DNA of 29,762 nucleotides, taken from positions 1 to 29,762 of IMG/VR virus record IMGVR_UViG_3300020159_000933. The stretch is one strand, 5' to 3'. Positions 13,884 to 22,114 of the stretch are shown in pieces. The first letter of the stretch is position 1; each line of letters starts with the position of its first letter. The position numbers and the translations under genes are program-made. Below the pieces are notes generated by a model that was not told the DNA's origin, did not search any database, and saw only the letters and a list, made by a program, of their open reading frames with translations. Origin of the DNA: a virus.

Positions 13884-15245
13884 TTATACAAATTGTGTAA
13901 AACTATATTTTAAGGTGCCTGTACCAGAATTTAAAGAACAAATAAGACTATCAGAATTAGCAAACAAATTTGCACCTAAACTAATATTTGATTCGGTATA
14001 AGAATCGGTGAAATTGCTATACGTACCGTCAGTTGAGAATGTAAATGAACCAAATCTTTTAGCTGAACTGTTGCTAATTTCATATCTTACTTTTCCCGAG
14101 GTATTAGGCACAAGTCCTGCAACATAAGTTGTACCACTTAATGCTACCCCTCTTGCCATTCCTGTTAACAAATTACCCAAAAACATACCGGTTGAAGGGT
14201 CAGATCCAGTTTGAAATGTTTCACCAAATCCAAAAAACGTTGTAGCTGAATTTTTGCTCGATACACCTGCTTGTCCTGCGTAATAGTTGTTTATTGATGA
14301 TATAGAATCAATAGCATTCATTACAAGAGCAAGATTAGAAAGATTCTCATATCTGCTATTCATTATATTCAACGCTCTAGTGGTAGTTCCAAAATTAACG
14401 ATTCCGTTGCCGCCACCAATAAAATGGCAACCATCAAAAGTAATAGCATTTACAGGGGAAACTGTACTATAGATATGAACGACATTTGGATAAACACTAG
14501 CCGAAACATTGGACCCAAAATGAGTGTTTACTATTCTAATATTAGATGCGCTGTCAATATTTAAAATAGGATAATTTACTCCGGCGCTCCGATTAATAAA
14601 CGACATTCCGCTAATTTCAATGCCTTGCGGCAATATAGCTGTGCCCGAACCAATCAATGGCCCTGAGTTAAAAGAAGAATCACATAAGTTAGCTACTGCT
14701 AAATTACCAAACTTTGCCTTGATGATTGTGCTATCAATTCCATCCCCTACTAGTCTAGCATAAGGTGGTATTTGTATAGTATTGGATGTTAGATATGTAC
14801 CGCCTGGTAGATATATTGTTCTACGAGTACGTGGATCGTTTTCATTTAAACTTGTTCTATAAATTTGAGTAATGGCTCTATTAATAGCAGCATAATCGTC
14901 GTCAAGACCGTTTCCTGTTGCGCCAAAATCTCTTACATTGACGAAATCATCAAATTTTTGTTGGAAACTGCGAACAGCTGGATTTAATAAACTGCTGCCA
15001 GTTTGTACTGCAAATCCTGTCGCATTTCCTACAAATGTGTAGGTTCCAAGCAATGCAGTTAAATCAGAATATTGGGTTAAAATTTCGGTTATGCCTAAAG
15101 TGGGTGCACCTTCATCTAACGTACCATTACCAATGTAAAGTTTTCTGGTGTCTAAACTCCAGCCAAATTCAGCTGAAGCAAGTTGCGGGAGATCTTGCTC
15201 TAACCCCCTACGATGTTGAATTCTGCTTATCTGTGTAACGGCCAT
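13884..15245 (-). CDS. Tailspike / receptor-binding protein with pectate-lyase-like beta-helix
   Basis: The product is 453 residues. Residues about 5-45 (ISRIQHRRGLEQDLPQLA ... ELGW-like ... RKLYIGNG) resemble the N-terminal virion-attachment domain of phage tropism proteins (Mtd_N-like). From about 102, FVNVRDFGATGNGLDDDYAA and YLPGGTYLTSN are classic starts of a right-handed beta-helix of the pectate-lyase-3 type, continuing with Asn/Ser/Gly-rich rungs to about 330. The C-terminal ~120 residues (beta-rich) are probably a receptor-binding or trimerisation domain. Such proteins bind or depolymerise surface polysaccharide. TGAGGAT lies before the ATG and a late box GCTAAATA about 22 bases upstream. 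Confidence 0.82.
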   Translation of the reverse strand: MAVTQISRIQHRRGLEQDLPQLASAEFGWSLDTRKLYIGNGTLDEGAPTLGITEILTQYSDLTALLGTYTFVGNATGFAVQTGSSLLNPAVRSFQQKFDDFVNVRDFGATGNGLDDDYAAINRAITQIYRTSLNENDPRTRRTIYLPGGTYLTSNTIQIPPYARLVGDGIDSTIIKAKFGNLAVANLCDSSFNSGPLIGSGTAILPQGIEISGMSFINRSAGVNYPILNIDSASNIRIVNTHFGSNVSASVYPNVVHIYSTVSPVNAITFDGCHFIGGGNGIVNFGTTTRALNIMNSRYENLSNLALVMNAIDSISSINNYYAGQAGVSSKNSATTFFGFGETFQTGSDPSTGMFLGNLLTGMARGVALSGTTYVAGLVPNTSGKVRYEISNSSAKRFGSFTFSTDGTYSNFTDSYTESNISLGANLFANSDSLICSLNSGTGTLKYSFTQFV

Positions 15246-15266
15246 GCTAAATCCTCAATTATTGTG

Positions 15267-15274
15267 TATTTAGC
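15267..15274 (-). promoter_or_regulatory. T4-type late promoter candidate (GCTAAATA)
   Basis: The minus strand reads GCTAAATA; the TAA inside it is also the stop codon of the nuclease gene. Predicted start near 15261 gives a leader of about 16 bases with the TGAGGAT ribosome site of the tailspike gene. Confidence 0.55.
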
Positions 15275-15968
15275 TTGTTAGATAGTAGAGCTCAACTCTA
15301 CGCATCCACTGATCGCTCCAGTACTGAAAATCCTGGGGTTCTAGCACAAATTCCTGGTACTGTGGGGTTGAATCGTCATCAGCTGGTTTAGTACACATAA
15401 GAATGACACCTGTTCTAATATCTGTTCCGTGTGTGTCATTGTGAGCTGCCGCATATGCTGCGAGCTGTAGAAAATAATCGTCGATCCATTCGCGTTTCTT
15501 AGGCTTATTCGTTTGCTTAAAATCCATGATTGCAGGCTGTCCTTTCCATACCCCGACACAGTCAGTAGTACCAGCATAAAGCCCAGAGTAGTATAAAGGC
15601 ACCTCGCAACCCCAATATTCATCAACATTTCCTAATCCTTCTAAAATAACTTGTGCTGCCATAAACCAGCTGGGCTGTGCAAACGGATTTGTAGGGAACG
15701 CACCAATATCATCGTTTTTAACGTACCGCTCAAGATAGGTGTGCATACGTGTTCCGCGGTTGGCAGCTTCTGTGGTAATTTGTTGTGCCCGCTCCGCGCC
15801 AACTCTATTGCGCCACTCTTGAAGTTTTTGCTTGGCTTCTGCGGGTTTTGTTTTGTCTAGAATTGTAGTGACGCTAGGAACTCTGCTGCCATCAGGCAGG
15901 GCATAATGGCGCTTGCCCTCTACGCTTTCTCTGGCTAGTGGAGTATAATCAAATTTTGGTATAATCAT
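15270..15968 (-). CDS. PD-(D/E)XK exonuclease, MGME1-like
   Basis: The product is 232 residues from the ATG at 15968. The frame extends 14 codons upstream, but the 15968 start overlaps the preceding stop by 4 bases (ATGA) and gives a domain-like MIIPKFDYTPLARES beginning. Nuclease motifs: PSVTTIL near 35, RGTRMHTYLERYV (His in the usual early helix), D in AGTTDCVGVW, then DFKQTNKPKK carrying the D-x-K/Q core, followed by YFLQLAAYAAAHN (the Q-x-x-x-Y helix). This is the pattern of RecB-family single-strand exonucleases related to mitochondrial MGME1, common in T4-like aquatic phages. A replication, recombination or end-processing role is likely. Last gene of the iscU operon. Confidence 0.82.
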   Translation of the reverse strand: MIIPKFDYTPLARESVEGKRHYALPDGSRVPSVTTILDKTKPAEAKQKLQEWRNRVGAERAQQITTEAANRGTRMHTYLERYVKNDDIGAFPTNPFAQPSWFMAAQVILEGLGNVDEYWGCEVPLYYSGLYAGTTDCVGVWKGQPAIMDFKQTNKPKKREWIDDYFLQLAAYAAAHNDTHGTDIRTGVILMCTKPADDDSTPQYQEFVLEPQDFQYWSDQWMRRVELYYLTS

Positions 15969-16939
15969 TTTAATAGATATTTCATTTTGGATGTTGGATC
16001 TGTTATGCAAATCTTGTTATATACTTTAATATTTTCCTGAGCAATATTATACATATTTTCTATAATTCTTTCTCTGTCCGGGCGATTATATAATTTATTT
16101 AGACTATCTATTATAGCACGTATCCTCAATGATGGCAACAAATACTGATCATATGATTCGTCCAAACAATCAGAAAAAGTTTTAAATCCTAAGTCTTGTA
16201 AATGTTGTAAAGAATCTTTGCCACTTAAGAGCACAAAGGGTTTGCCAGTTGACAATACTTTGGCTAGTTTATCTGTAATTCTTTCTCTGAGATACTCATC
16301 AGTTTCCATTACTACTTCAATTTTAAATTTATTCCAAATTTTTGGATATTCTTGTGCCGCAACATTCATGTCAAGACCATGCTCATGCATATCATTGTTG
16401 AACTGTTTATTTTGTATCCAATCAATTTCTTTATTAAAAACAAACTCCCCGTTAAAGAATTTGCAGAAATTTAGTGCATTAATATATGAATCTTTAGCAC
16501 AAGTTAAGAAAGTGTCTTCTCCAAATGTGGCAAATATTTCATACAACATCCTGGCCCGCATCATACTAGCACGACTGCCGCCAAGGCACCCTACAAATTT
16601 AGCATTTGATAAATCTTTATTAAACTGATTAAGATCAAAGTCTGGAATTAAATAATAGTCCCGTTGCGGTATCCAATGATACGGTTCTGGCGGTTTTATT
16701 TGTGTTTTGAATAAAATTTTCTCTATAGGAATGTCTAGTGCTGTTCGAATATTATCCACGCAACTAATAAAGTTAGGAAGCTTGATATTAGTGCCATCGA
16801 AGTCATCAAAAATTAAATCTTGCCCTCTATAATTTTGTATAATAGCATCTTCCAATTGTGGTAGCTGTATTGTTTGATAATTTTTAGTAATAAAAGCACC
16901 TGGTCTTATAGTAATTTTGTCATCAGAAATTTCTATCAT
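15965..16939 (-). CDS. Glycosyltransferase-like protein, paralogue C
   Basis: The product is 324 residues. It shares with the other two paralogues the C-terminal block ERITDKLAKVLSTGKPFVLL (about 219-238), HLQDLGFKTFSDCLDESYD to 264, and the preceding KIEVVMETD, equivalent to YSIVAET. The N-terminal half is diverged and lacks the FEALLGxxKxxR segment; instead KFVGCLGGSRASMMRARM is at about 114-131 and IDWIQNKQ at about 172-179. A sugar-transfer role is possible; substrate unknown. It overlaps both neighbours by 4 bases (ATGA) within the iscU operon. Confidence 0.58.
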   Translation of the reverse strand: MIEISDDKITIRPGAFITKNYQTIQLPQLEDAIIQNYRGQDLIFDDFDGTNIKLPNFISCVDNIRTALDIPIEKILFKTQIKPPEPYHWIPQRDYYLIPDFDLNQFNKDLSNAKFVGCLGGSRASMMRARMLYEIFATFGEDTFLTCAKDSYINALNFCKFFNGEFVFNKEIDWIQNKQFNNDMHEHGLDMNVAAQEYPKIWNKFKIEVVMETDEYLRERITDKLAKVLSTGKPFVLLSGKDSLQHLQDLGFKTFSDCLDESYDQYLLPSLRIRAIIDSLNKLYNRPDRERIIENMYNIAQENIKVYNKICITDPTSKMKYLLK

Positions 16940-18042
16940 AATGAATTTATTTTTTGTTGGATCTGATCTATTACTACTTTATTCCAGTCAGTTGCTGTTA
17001 GTAGATTGTAGTTATGTTCAAGAATATCTTTTGTTTTATTGTATATTTTAACTTGATCTGCATTGCATAAGAATTTTACTTGTTCCATAGCTGCACTATA
17101 TCTAGCAACATCATCTAATATCTGATCATAACTTTCATCAATTATGCCATCAAAAGTTTTAAATCCTGCACTACGCAAATTTTCTAAAAATTTATAACCA
17201 GTAAATACCACAAACAGTCTGCGGGCAATTATAGGCTTGGCAATTTTTTCTGTATAAAAACTTATTGTATTATCTATATTAGTTTCAGCTACTATACTAT
17301 AAGCTGTTTGATTAAAAACGTCAATTGGTATTACTCTGCTTAAAAATATTTCTATACCATTATATGTACAACGACTAACTGTGCCATGCATTTTTGATTC
17401 AGCCGGGAAACAGTCTTTCTCCCATATAAAATCACTTTTATCAGTAATTGGGCCATCACCTAAATATGTCATTATAAATTTGTCTTGGAGGTTATTATTA
17501 ATAACACCCTCATACACTGCATCTCTGTTGATTCTTTTCTGCCCTAATAAAGCATCAAAATATTTAGGTTTAGGTAAGTTATATGAAATTTCTGCTAACT
17601 TGTCGGGCCAATGATCTTTGTATAAATTTGCTATAATCTGTAACCAATCATGCCATATAATAATATTGTTTTTAAGTACCGATGGTTGTGTTACGGTCCC
17701 AGGTATAACCCAATAGACATTATCATGATGACATTTATCCCAGGTTGCCCATTGATGGCTATGCAATTCGCCGCCGAACGTAAACACTAAATCACTGATC
17801 AAACTTAATTCATTTATTTTATCAGGGAAGTCTGGTCTTGGCAAGTATGGCCAAGGTGGCCGTGGTGGATCACCAATGTCGTAATCTAGTGCAAACTGTT
17901 CTGTAGTAAAAGCTATTTTTTTATTTGCTTGTGCAGCACTATACTCATGCCTGCTATGACACAAAATATATTCCGAGGGAAAAGATAGTTTATTTAACCA
18001 GTAATCATCAAAAAATTTACTGTCTGTATAAACCGCTATCAT
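16936..18042 (-). CDS. Glycosyltransferase-like protein, paralogue B
   Basis: The product is 368 residues. It carries YFDALLGQKRINRDAVYEGV (about 161-180), TAYSIVAETN (246-255), FYTEKIAKPIIARRLFVVF (262-280) and FLENLRSAGFKTFDGIIDES (285-304), matching paralogue A along the second half. The N-terminus has its own pattern (DPPRPPWPYLPRPDFPDKIN and FGGELHSHQWATWDKCHHD). The TEKIAKP block resembles fucosyltransferase-like enzymes. Its ATG directly follows the TAA of the A-type carrier gene (no gap), and its stop overlaps the next ATG by 4 bases, so it is firmly part of the iscU operon. Confidence 0.6.
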   Translation of the reverse strand: MIAVYTDSKFFDDYWLNKLSFPSEYILCHSRHEYSAAQANKKIAFTTEQFALDYDIGDPPRPPWPYLPRPDFPDKINELSLISDLVFTFGGELHSHQWATWDKCHHDNVYWVIPGTVTQPSVLKNNIIIWHDWLQIIANLYKDHWPDKLAEISYNLPKPKYFDALLGQKRINRDAVYEGVINNNLQDKFIMTYLGDGPITDKSDFIWEKDCFPAESKMHGTVSRCTYNGIEIFLSRVIPIDVFNQTAYSIVAETNIDNTISFYTEKIAKPIIARRLFVVFTGYKFLENLRSAGFKTFDGIIDESYDQILDDVARYSAAMEQVKFLCNADQVKIYNKTKDILEHNYNLLTATDWNKVVIDQIQQKINSL

Positions 18043-18372
18043 TTAAACTCGAAAACTTTCGCCGCAACCGCAGCGGTCGCGTTCATTTGGGTTGACGAAC
18101 TCAAATCCTTCATTGAGTCCTTGCCGCTTGTAGTCCATTGTCAATCCATTTACATATGGTAGATCTTTTCCATTAACATAAATCTTAACGCCATTACTGT
18201 CGTATGTCATCCAGTCTCTGGTGATCGGCGGAGCATCGACGTATTCTAGTTTATAAGCTAATCCCGAACAGCCTGTTGTGCGAACTCCAATCATTATGCC
18301 GCAGCCCTTGCCGCGCTTTGTTAGGTGTTGTTGAACTTTTTTAGCTGCTAATTCAGTTAAAACAATCATCAT
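18043..18372 (-). CDS. iscA-like: A-type Fe-S cluster carrier (IscA/ErpA/HesB family)
   Basis: The product is 109 residues, full length for the family. It begins IVLTELAAKKVQQHL; the three invariant cysteines are present: C35 in TTGCSGLAYKL, and C101 and C103 in RCGCGESF at the C-terminus. These proteins accept an Fe-S cluster from the IscU scaffold and deliver it to client enzymes. The likely clients here are the radical SAM proteins, one encoded directly upstream with a 4-base overlap (ATGA) and another at 27492-28613. A second Met immediately follows the first; the first fits the overlap. The next gene starts directly after its stop. Confidence 0.93.
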   Translation of the reverse strand: MMIVLTELAAKKVQQHLTKRGKGCGIMIGVRTTGCSGLAYKLEYVDAPPITRDWMTYDSNGVKIYVNGKDLPYVNGLTMDYKRQGLNEGFEFVNPNERDRCGCGESFRV

Positions 18373-20093
18373 TCGTATCCTGTAAGACTTTTGAATTTTA
18401 CATTTACAGATTTGCCTTCTTTTTTAATACTGTTCTTTATAAACTCGCCAGGAGTTAATACACCTGGTTCAAGATTTTTAGCAATTAGATATAAAAGTTT
18501 ATGATTGTATATCCATGCCGTGCCAGTATTAAATATATAACATGCAGTAAGACAACCTTTACCATCTAGTTTATTTCCATCTAAACCTATTGTGTAGTAA
18601 AACTTATTATAATTAATCCAATTAGAATACAAATTTTCTTCAACTGCTTTATACATCGGCGACTTTAGAAAATCATCAACGACTTTTTCTAAGTTAAAAA
18701 CTGCAATTGACTGAGTTCTAAATTGAGTCAATGCAGAATAGATGTGAGATAAAATAGTCATTTTTACAAAATCTTTTTGATTAAAGCTTACACACGATGC
18801 AGGAAACGTTGCATTAAAATAGTGTTCTCCGTTAAATCGTTCGCTTGAACTATATACAAATTTAAACTTTTCTTGATAGCTTTTATCTCTTGCTGCCGGG
18901 CTCGCTGGCAATAGCTCGCTTATAAAAATTTGTAATTGCAAATCGTGCTTGCTAATTTCACTAAGTGTTTTCCTCCACGAATTAACTGTTTGTCCAGGTA
19001 AACCCTGTATTAACTGAATTTTTGAGCTAATATGAGGATATGCTTGTTTAAGTTCCTTGATCATTGAAAGATGGACATCCCACCCTACATCCGGTCTATC
19101 AATATTTTCTAAAATGGTTTTATTGATATCTTGCACTGATATTGTGAATCCTGCATAATCTGTAATTAAATTTGCTTTAGCTAATAAATGATATATTTTT
19201 AAATTATTTTCTTTTCTTAATTTACTAAAATTTCCGTCAATTTTAAAACCAGCATTTTCAAAAATATTCTTGTTGCCCATATATTCTATCATGTCAATAT
19301 CTTCTTGATATTGCCCAACATTGGCGTCTGCTAGATATATATTTTTAATCTCTAATTTTTGAAATAGGTCAATTTCTTCCTTGTAGCTATTTTTACGTCT
19401 AGTGGTTTTATTTGTTAATCCACTATTCCAGTCGCAGAACGTGCAACTATAAGGGCATCCTCTAGTTAAATCATAGGGAATAACTACACTAACCCCTCTA
19501 TTGCTTTCACTTTGTACCATTTTTGTAAATAAATCAATATTGCTTGTATAAGGACTAATTGACAATTGCGGAACATACTTAAAATCAGCAACAACAGTTT
19601 TTTGTTGTTGTTTGTTATGCCACGCAACATTTGATGTATTAAAAGCAATTAACTTTTTACGACTCAAAACACTTTCGGCTATATCTGCAAAAGCAACCTC
19701 TCCTGCACCATATATTGCATAATCAGCGAACGGATTTTTATTGAAAAAATCTAGATCAATATTTACATTAATACTTGGCCCCCCGGCAACAAAACAAATA
19801 TCCTCGGGTACCAAGTTTTTAATTCTATTAAGTTGACCACAAATAAAGCTATCATTCCAAATATAGTGGCTGCTACAAAATAGATCAGGTTTTTCTCTAT
19901 TTAATAAAAGCACTAATTCTTCATCTGACAATTTTTTTTGAATTGGTACACTCCATTGAATTTGTTCTCCAATATTGGGTCGATTTTGATCTATCCATGT
20001 TTTTAAATATAAAGCTGCAACACCTAAAAATATTATTTTATCGGCGTCATTACGGATTGTATCATTTGCATGATAAAATAAAACTTTAAGCAT
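18369..20093 (-). CDS. B12-binding-domain radical SAM enzyme
   Basis: The product is 574 residues. Residues 1-150 have the pattern of an N-terminal cobalamin-binding Rossmann domain (KVLFYHANDT, KPDLFCSSHYIWN, CFVAGGPSINV, YAIYGAGEVAFADI), without an obvious DxHxxG, as is usual in B12-radical SAM proteins. The radical SAM core starts at LTRGCPYSCTFCDWNSG with C213, C217 and C220 as [4Fe-4S] ligands, followed by IYLADANVGQYQEDI and IQLIQGLPGQT. The ~150-residue C-terminal part is unassigned. Such enzymes do radical methylations or rearrangements; the substrate is not evident. It overlaps iscU by 8 bases and the A-type carrier by 4, implying coupled cluster supply. Confidence 0.85.
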   Translation of the reverse strand: MLKVLFYHANDTIRNDADKIIFLGVAALYLKTWIDQNRPNIGEQIQWSVPIQKKLSDEELVLLLNREKPDLFCSSHYIWNDSFICGQLNRIKNLVPEDICFVAGGPSINVNIDLDFFNKNPFADYAIYGAGEVAFADIAESVLSRKKLIAFNTSNVAWHNKQQQKTVVADFKYVPQLSISPYTSNIDLFTKMVQSESNRGVSVVIPYDLTRGCPYSCTFCDWNSGLTNKTTRRKNSYKEEIDLFQKLEIKNIYLADANVGQYQEDIDMIEYMGNKNIFENAGFKIDGNFSKLRKENNLKIYHLLAKANLITDYAGFTISVQDINKTILENIDRPDVGWDVHLSMIKELKQAYPHISSKIQLIQGLPGQTVNSWRKTLSEISKHDLQLQIFISELLPASPAARDKSYQEKFKFVYSSSERFNGEHYFNATFPASCVSFNQKDFVKMTILSHIYSALTQFRTQSIAVFNLEKVVDDFLKSPMYKAVEENLYSNWINYNKFYYTIGLDGNKLDGKGCLTACYIFNTGTAWIYNHKLLYLIAKNLEPGVLTPGEFIKNSIKKEGKSVNVKFKSLTGYE

Positions 20094-20466
20094 TTTGTTT
20101 ATTTTTATAATCAGTTAGTGCTGCTTTGATTGCGTCTTCGGCTAATATAGAACAGTGTATTTTTACAGGAGGGAGAGCAAGCTCTTCTGCAATTTGCGTA
20201 TTTTTAATCTCCCCGGCTTCTTCAAGAGTCTTGCCCTTGACCCATTCTGAAACAAGCGACGAACTTGCAATTGCCGAGCCGCAACCATAGGTCTTGAACT
20301 TGGCATCAGTAATAACATTATCTTCTACTTTGATTTGAAGCTGTAATACATCTCCGCAAGCTGGTGCACCAACTAAACCGGTTCCTACATTGGGATCATT
20401 TTTGTCTAGTTTGCCAACATTTCTTGGATTCTCATAGTGATCCAAGACTTGACCTGAGTAAGCCAT
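20086..20466 (-). CDS. iscU: Fe-S cluster scaffold IscU
   Basis: The product is 126 residues, essentially the length of bacterial IscU (128). All key residues are visible: C37 and D39 in GAPACGD, C62 in YGCGSAIASSS, and H104-C105 in KIHCSILAEDAI. The LPPVK motif recognised by the HscA chaperone is at 98-102. The protein is the platform on which a cysteine desulphurase builds [2Fe-2S] clusters; no desulphurase gene is visible in the window, so the host IscS would be needed. An AGGAGAT site precedes the ATG, with a candidate sigma70-type promoter at 20486-20514. First gene of a six-gene operon ending at 15270. Confidence 0.95.
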   Translation of the reverse strand: MAYSGQVLDHYENPRNVGKLDKNDPNVGTGLVGAPACGDVLQLQIKVEDNVITDAKFKTYGCGSAIASSSLVSEWVKGKTLEEAGEIKNTQIAEELALPPVKIHCSILAEDAIKAALTDYKNKQNA

Positions 20467-20485
20467 TGCTATCTCCTAATAGTAT

Positions 20486-20514
20486 AGTATAAATTATTTA
20501 ACTACGTTTTGCAA
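20486..20514 (-). promoter_or_regulatory. Candidate sigma70-type promoter of the iscU operon
   Basis: On the minus strand: TTGCAA, 17-base spacer, TATACT (a second overlapping TATACT follows at 20481-20486). Predicted start near 20479, leaving a 13-base leader with AGGAGAT. Unlike the promoters in the small-gene block it lacks the TGC extension. It overlaps the 3' end of the gene at 20498-20908. Confidence 0.5.
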
Positions 20515-20908
20515 GAGCTGATTTGGCCATTGAGTCTACCGTGCGCTCTGGTGGAGTTCTTGGTGCGTTTGGATCACCGATTGCTGCCTCTTCTTCGTCG
20601 TCGGCAAATGGAGTAAGATACACATATTTTACACCAGTGGCATCATCTTTGATATCTTTAATTAAAGATTTTAAGGCTTCATTGTTAGACATAGCCTGAT
20701 CTAGTGTATCTAAGGTGAATTGTGGATGCTGCATTTGTACTAAATTGATCAATGAATCGGCCCGCACTCGTGGTACAGCATGACTGTCGTGAGCGCGGTT
20801 TCTCATAGTTTCAAGAATATTCATTAAATCAAGAATTGCAGGATCTGCTGCTTCGTCCTCGAGGATTTCATCAATTGTGTCCTCGGTAATAATTTCACGA
20901 ATACGCAT
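20498..20908 (-). CDS. Acidic phage protein, unknown function (virion/assembly-like)
   Basis: The product is 136 residues, starting MRIREIITEDTIDEILEDEA. It has an acidic helical N-terminus, a middle helical bundle (LMNILETMRNRAHDSH; ADSLINLVQMQHP) and a Pro/Ala/Asp-rich tail that looks disordered. Its ATG overlaps the stop of the preceding structural-type gene (TAATG), so the two are probably made together from the late promoter at 21609-21616. Scaffold- or core-like composition; no family assigned. Confidence 0.62.
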   Translation of the reverse strand: MRIREIITEDTIDEILEDEAADPAILDLMNILETMRNRAHDSHAVPRVRADSLINLVQMQHPQFTLDTLDQAMSNNEALKSLIKDIKDDATGVKYVYLTPFADDEEEAAIGDPNAPRTPPERTVDSMAKSALAKRS

Positions 20909-21585
20909 TAACGTTTTTCTCTGCCAATTACGTTAGGACCAGCTGCTGCATCAGTTGCTGCAAATTCATCAGTATCCATATCGCTGCCCATGTCAGGTGC
21001 TGGCATTACATCTGGAGCCATTCCTGGTGCAACACCCATACCCATTGGTTGTGCCACTTGTTCACCAGCTAATGCTCTAGCTGCGGTATCTGCTGTGCTT
21101 CTTGCTGAGCTTAACTGTTGAGACATATTGGCTAGCAATGGCTCAACTGCTGCCTTGAATGCATCTGCTTGTTCCATACCAATTTGATCACGGATGGTAT
21201 CTAGTAGAGCAGGCATTTGTTCGTTCTGCATTTTGCTAACTTCTTCAAGCATGTCCTGAACGCTGTCAACCATGTCCTTGGCAGCTAGAATAGCTTGACT
21301 CTTGCCCATTTCGCTTTCCATAATAAGCTGTTGCTTATTTTCTACCATCCAGCGATGTAAGCCTTCACGTACCATTAAAAGTTCCATATACTTAGGATTC
21401 TTTTCTGCTACATGTACTCCATGACTGCGCTTGATTTGATCAAGGCTTTCAGTTAATCCTCGTGCCAGCACATAAGCACGTTTGAAGTCCAAATTGGCAT
21501 AATCAATCTTAACGCCAAAACGGCTTTCCATTACTTTGTTAATTTTTTTTGCTGTGGGCTTGGTGCCCATTTCTGTTAGTCTCAT
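20908..21585 (-). CDS. Virion or scaffold-like protein of T4-type phages
   Basis: The product is 225 residues, starting MRLTEMGTKPTAKKINKVME. Residues 1-150 are helical and include LTESLDQIKRSHGVHVAEKN, YMELLMVREGLHRWM and a long coiled-coil-like stretch of Glu, Met and Gln. Residues 170-225 are low-complexity (Met, Gly, Pro, Ala, Asp: GMGVAPGMAPDVMPAPDM). This resembles prohead core or other assembly proteins of T4-like aquatic phages; the role is inferred. It has a late box and a TAGGA-type site, and its first 47 bases overlap the end of the upstream gene. Confidence 0.65.
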   Translation of the reverse strand: MRLTEMGTKPTAKKINKVMESRFGVKIDYANLDFKRAYVLARGLTESLDQIKRSHGVHVAEKNPKYMELLMVREGLHRWMVENKQQLIMESEMGKSQAILAAKDMVDSVQDMLEEVSKMQNEQMPALLDTIRDQIGMEQADAFKAAVEPLLANMSQQLSSARSTADTAARALAGEQVAQPMGMGVAPGMAPDVMPAPDMGSDMDTDEFAATDAAAGPNVIGREKR

Positions 21586-22114
21586 AGCGGTTGTTCCTAA
21601 AGTTAAAGTATTTAGCCGAAATTAAAGTTTTTTTCAAAATCTGAATTGAATCTCTACGCTGCATTCTAGCATCTGATAATCTATTCAATGCAACATCTTT
21701 TTTGAAACTATCTTCTTTTTTTGTTCTTGCTTGTATTGTTTTTTCGTAATACATAATGTCCGAGCTCAATTTTCCAATTTTTTTATCTAAGTCTAGTAGT
21801 TCAGCTGCTTTCCAGAACTGCCTGCGAGTCTCATATAAACAATACAAAATAGCTGTAATCTTGTCCACAAAGTCATGAACATGTTTATCATCAACTTGAC
21901 TTACTGTCCAGCACTGCTGATGTATACCCTCAATTTGAAAAGGTCCAACAAAAAACCTGTAGTCTCCTAATGGAATTACTACAGGTTCCGATCTATATTT
22001 TGCTAGTTCTTGTTTAGTCCATGATTGAATATAATTGAGTCCAAATTCTGCAAAAGCTGCTCTTGCAGCTTCAAAATTAGATTTTCTTTCGGTAGTAAAT
22101 GCGCCCTTCGTCAT
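21539..22114 (-). CDS. Conserved T4-like phage protein, unknown function
   Basis: The product is 191 residues. The N-terminal part has EAARAAFAEFGLNYIQSWTK, EPVVIPLGDYRFFVGPFQIE and CWTVSQVDDKHVHDFVDKIT, followed by two long charged helices (about 100-175). I recognise this arrangement from marine T4-like phages without a known function. Its start overlaps the preceding gene by 38 bases and its end overlaps the following gene by 47 bases, with the next gene's late promoter inside its coding region. Confidence 0.65.
   Translation of the reverse strand: MTKGAFTTERKSNFEAARAAFAEFGLNYIQSWTKQELAKYRSEPVVIPLGDYRFFVGPFQIEGIHQQCWTVSQVDDKHVHDFVDKITAILYCLYETRRQFWKAAELLDLDKKIGKLSSDIMYYEKTIQARTKKEDSFKKDVALNRLSDARMQRRDSIQILKKTLISAKYFNFRNNRYETNRNGHQAHSKKN
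21609..21616 (-). promoter_or_regulatory. T4-type late promoter candidate (GCTAAATA)
   Basis: The minus strand reads GCTAAATA inside the 3' end of the preceding gene. Predicted start near 21603 gives an 18-base leader with TAGGA before the ATG at 21585. Confidence 0.5.

Noticed and set aside
15969-16010. 14-codon N-terminal extension of the MGME1-like nuclease
   Set aside because: The start at 15968 makes a standard ATGA overlap with the previous gene; the extension lies inside that gene and looks non-domain.
16110-16118. Extended -10-like TGCTATAAT on the minus strand
   Set aside because: It is inside a glycosyltransferase-like coding region with no suitable -35 and no gene start nearby.
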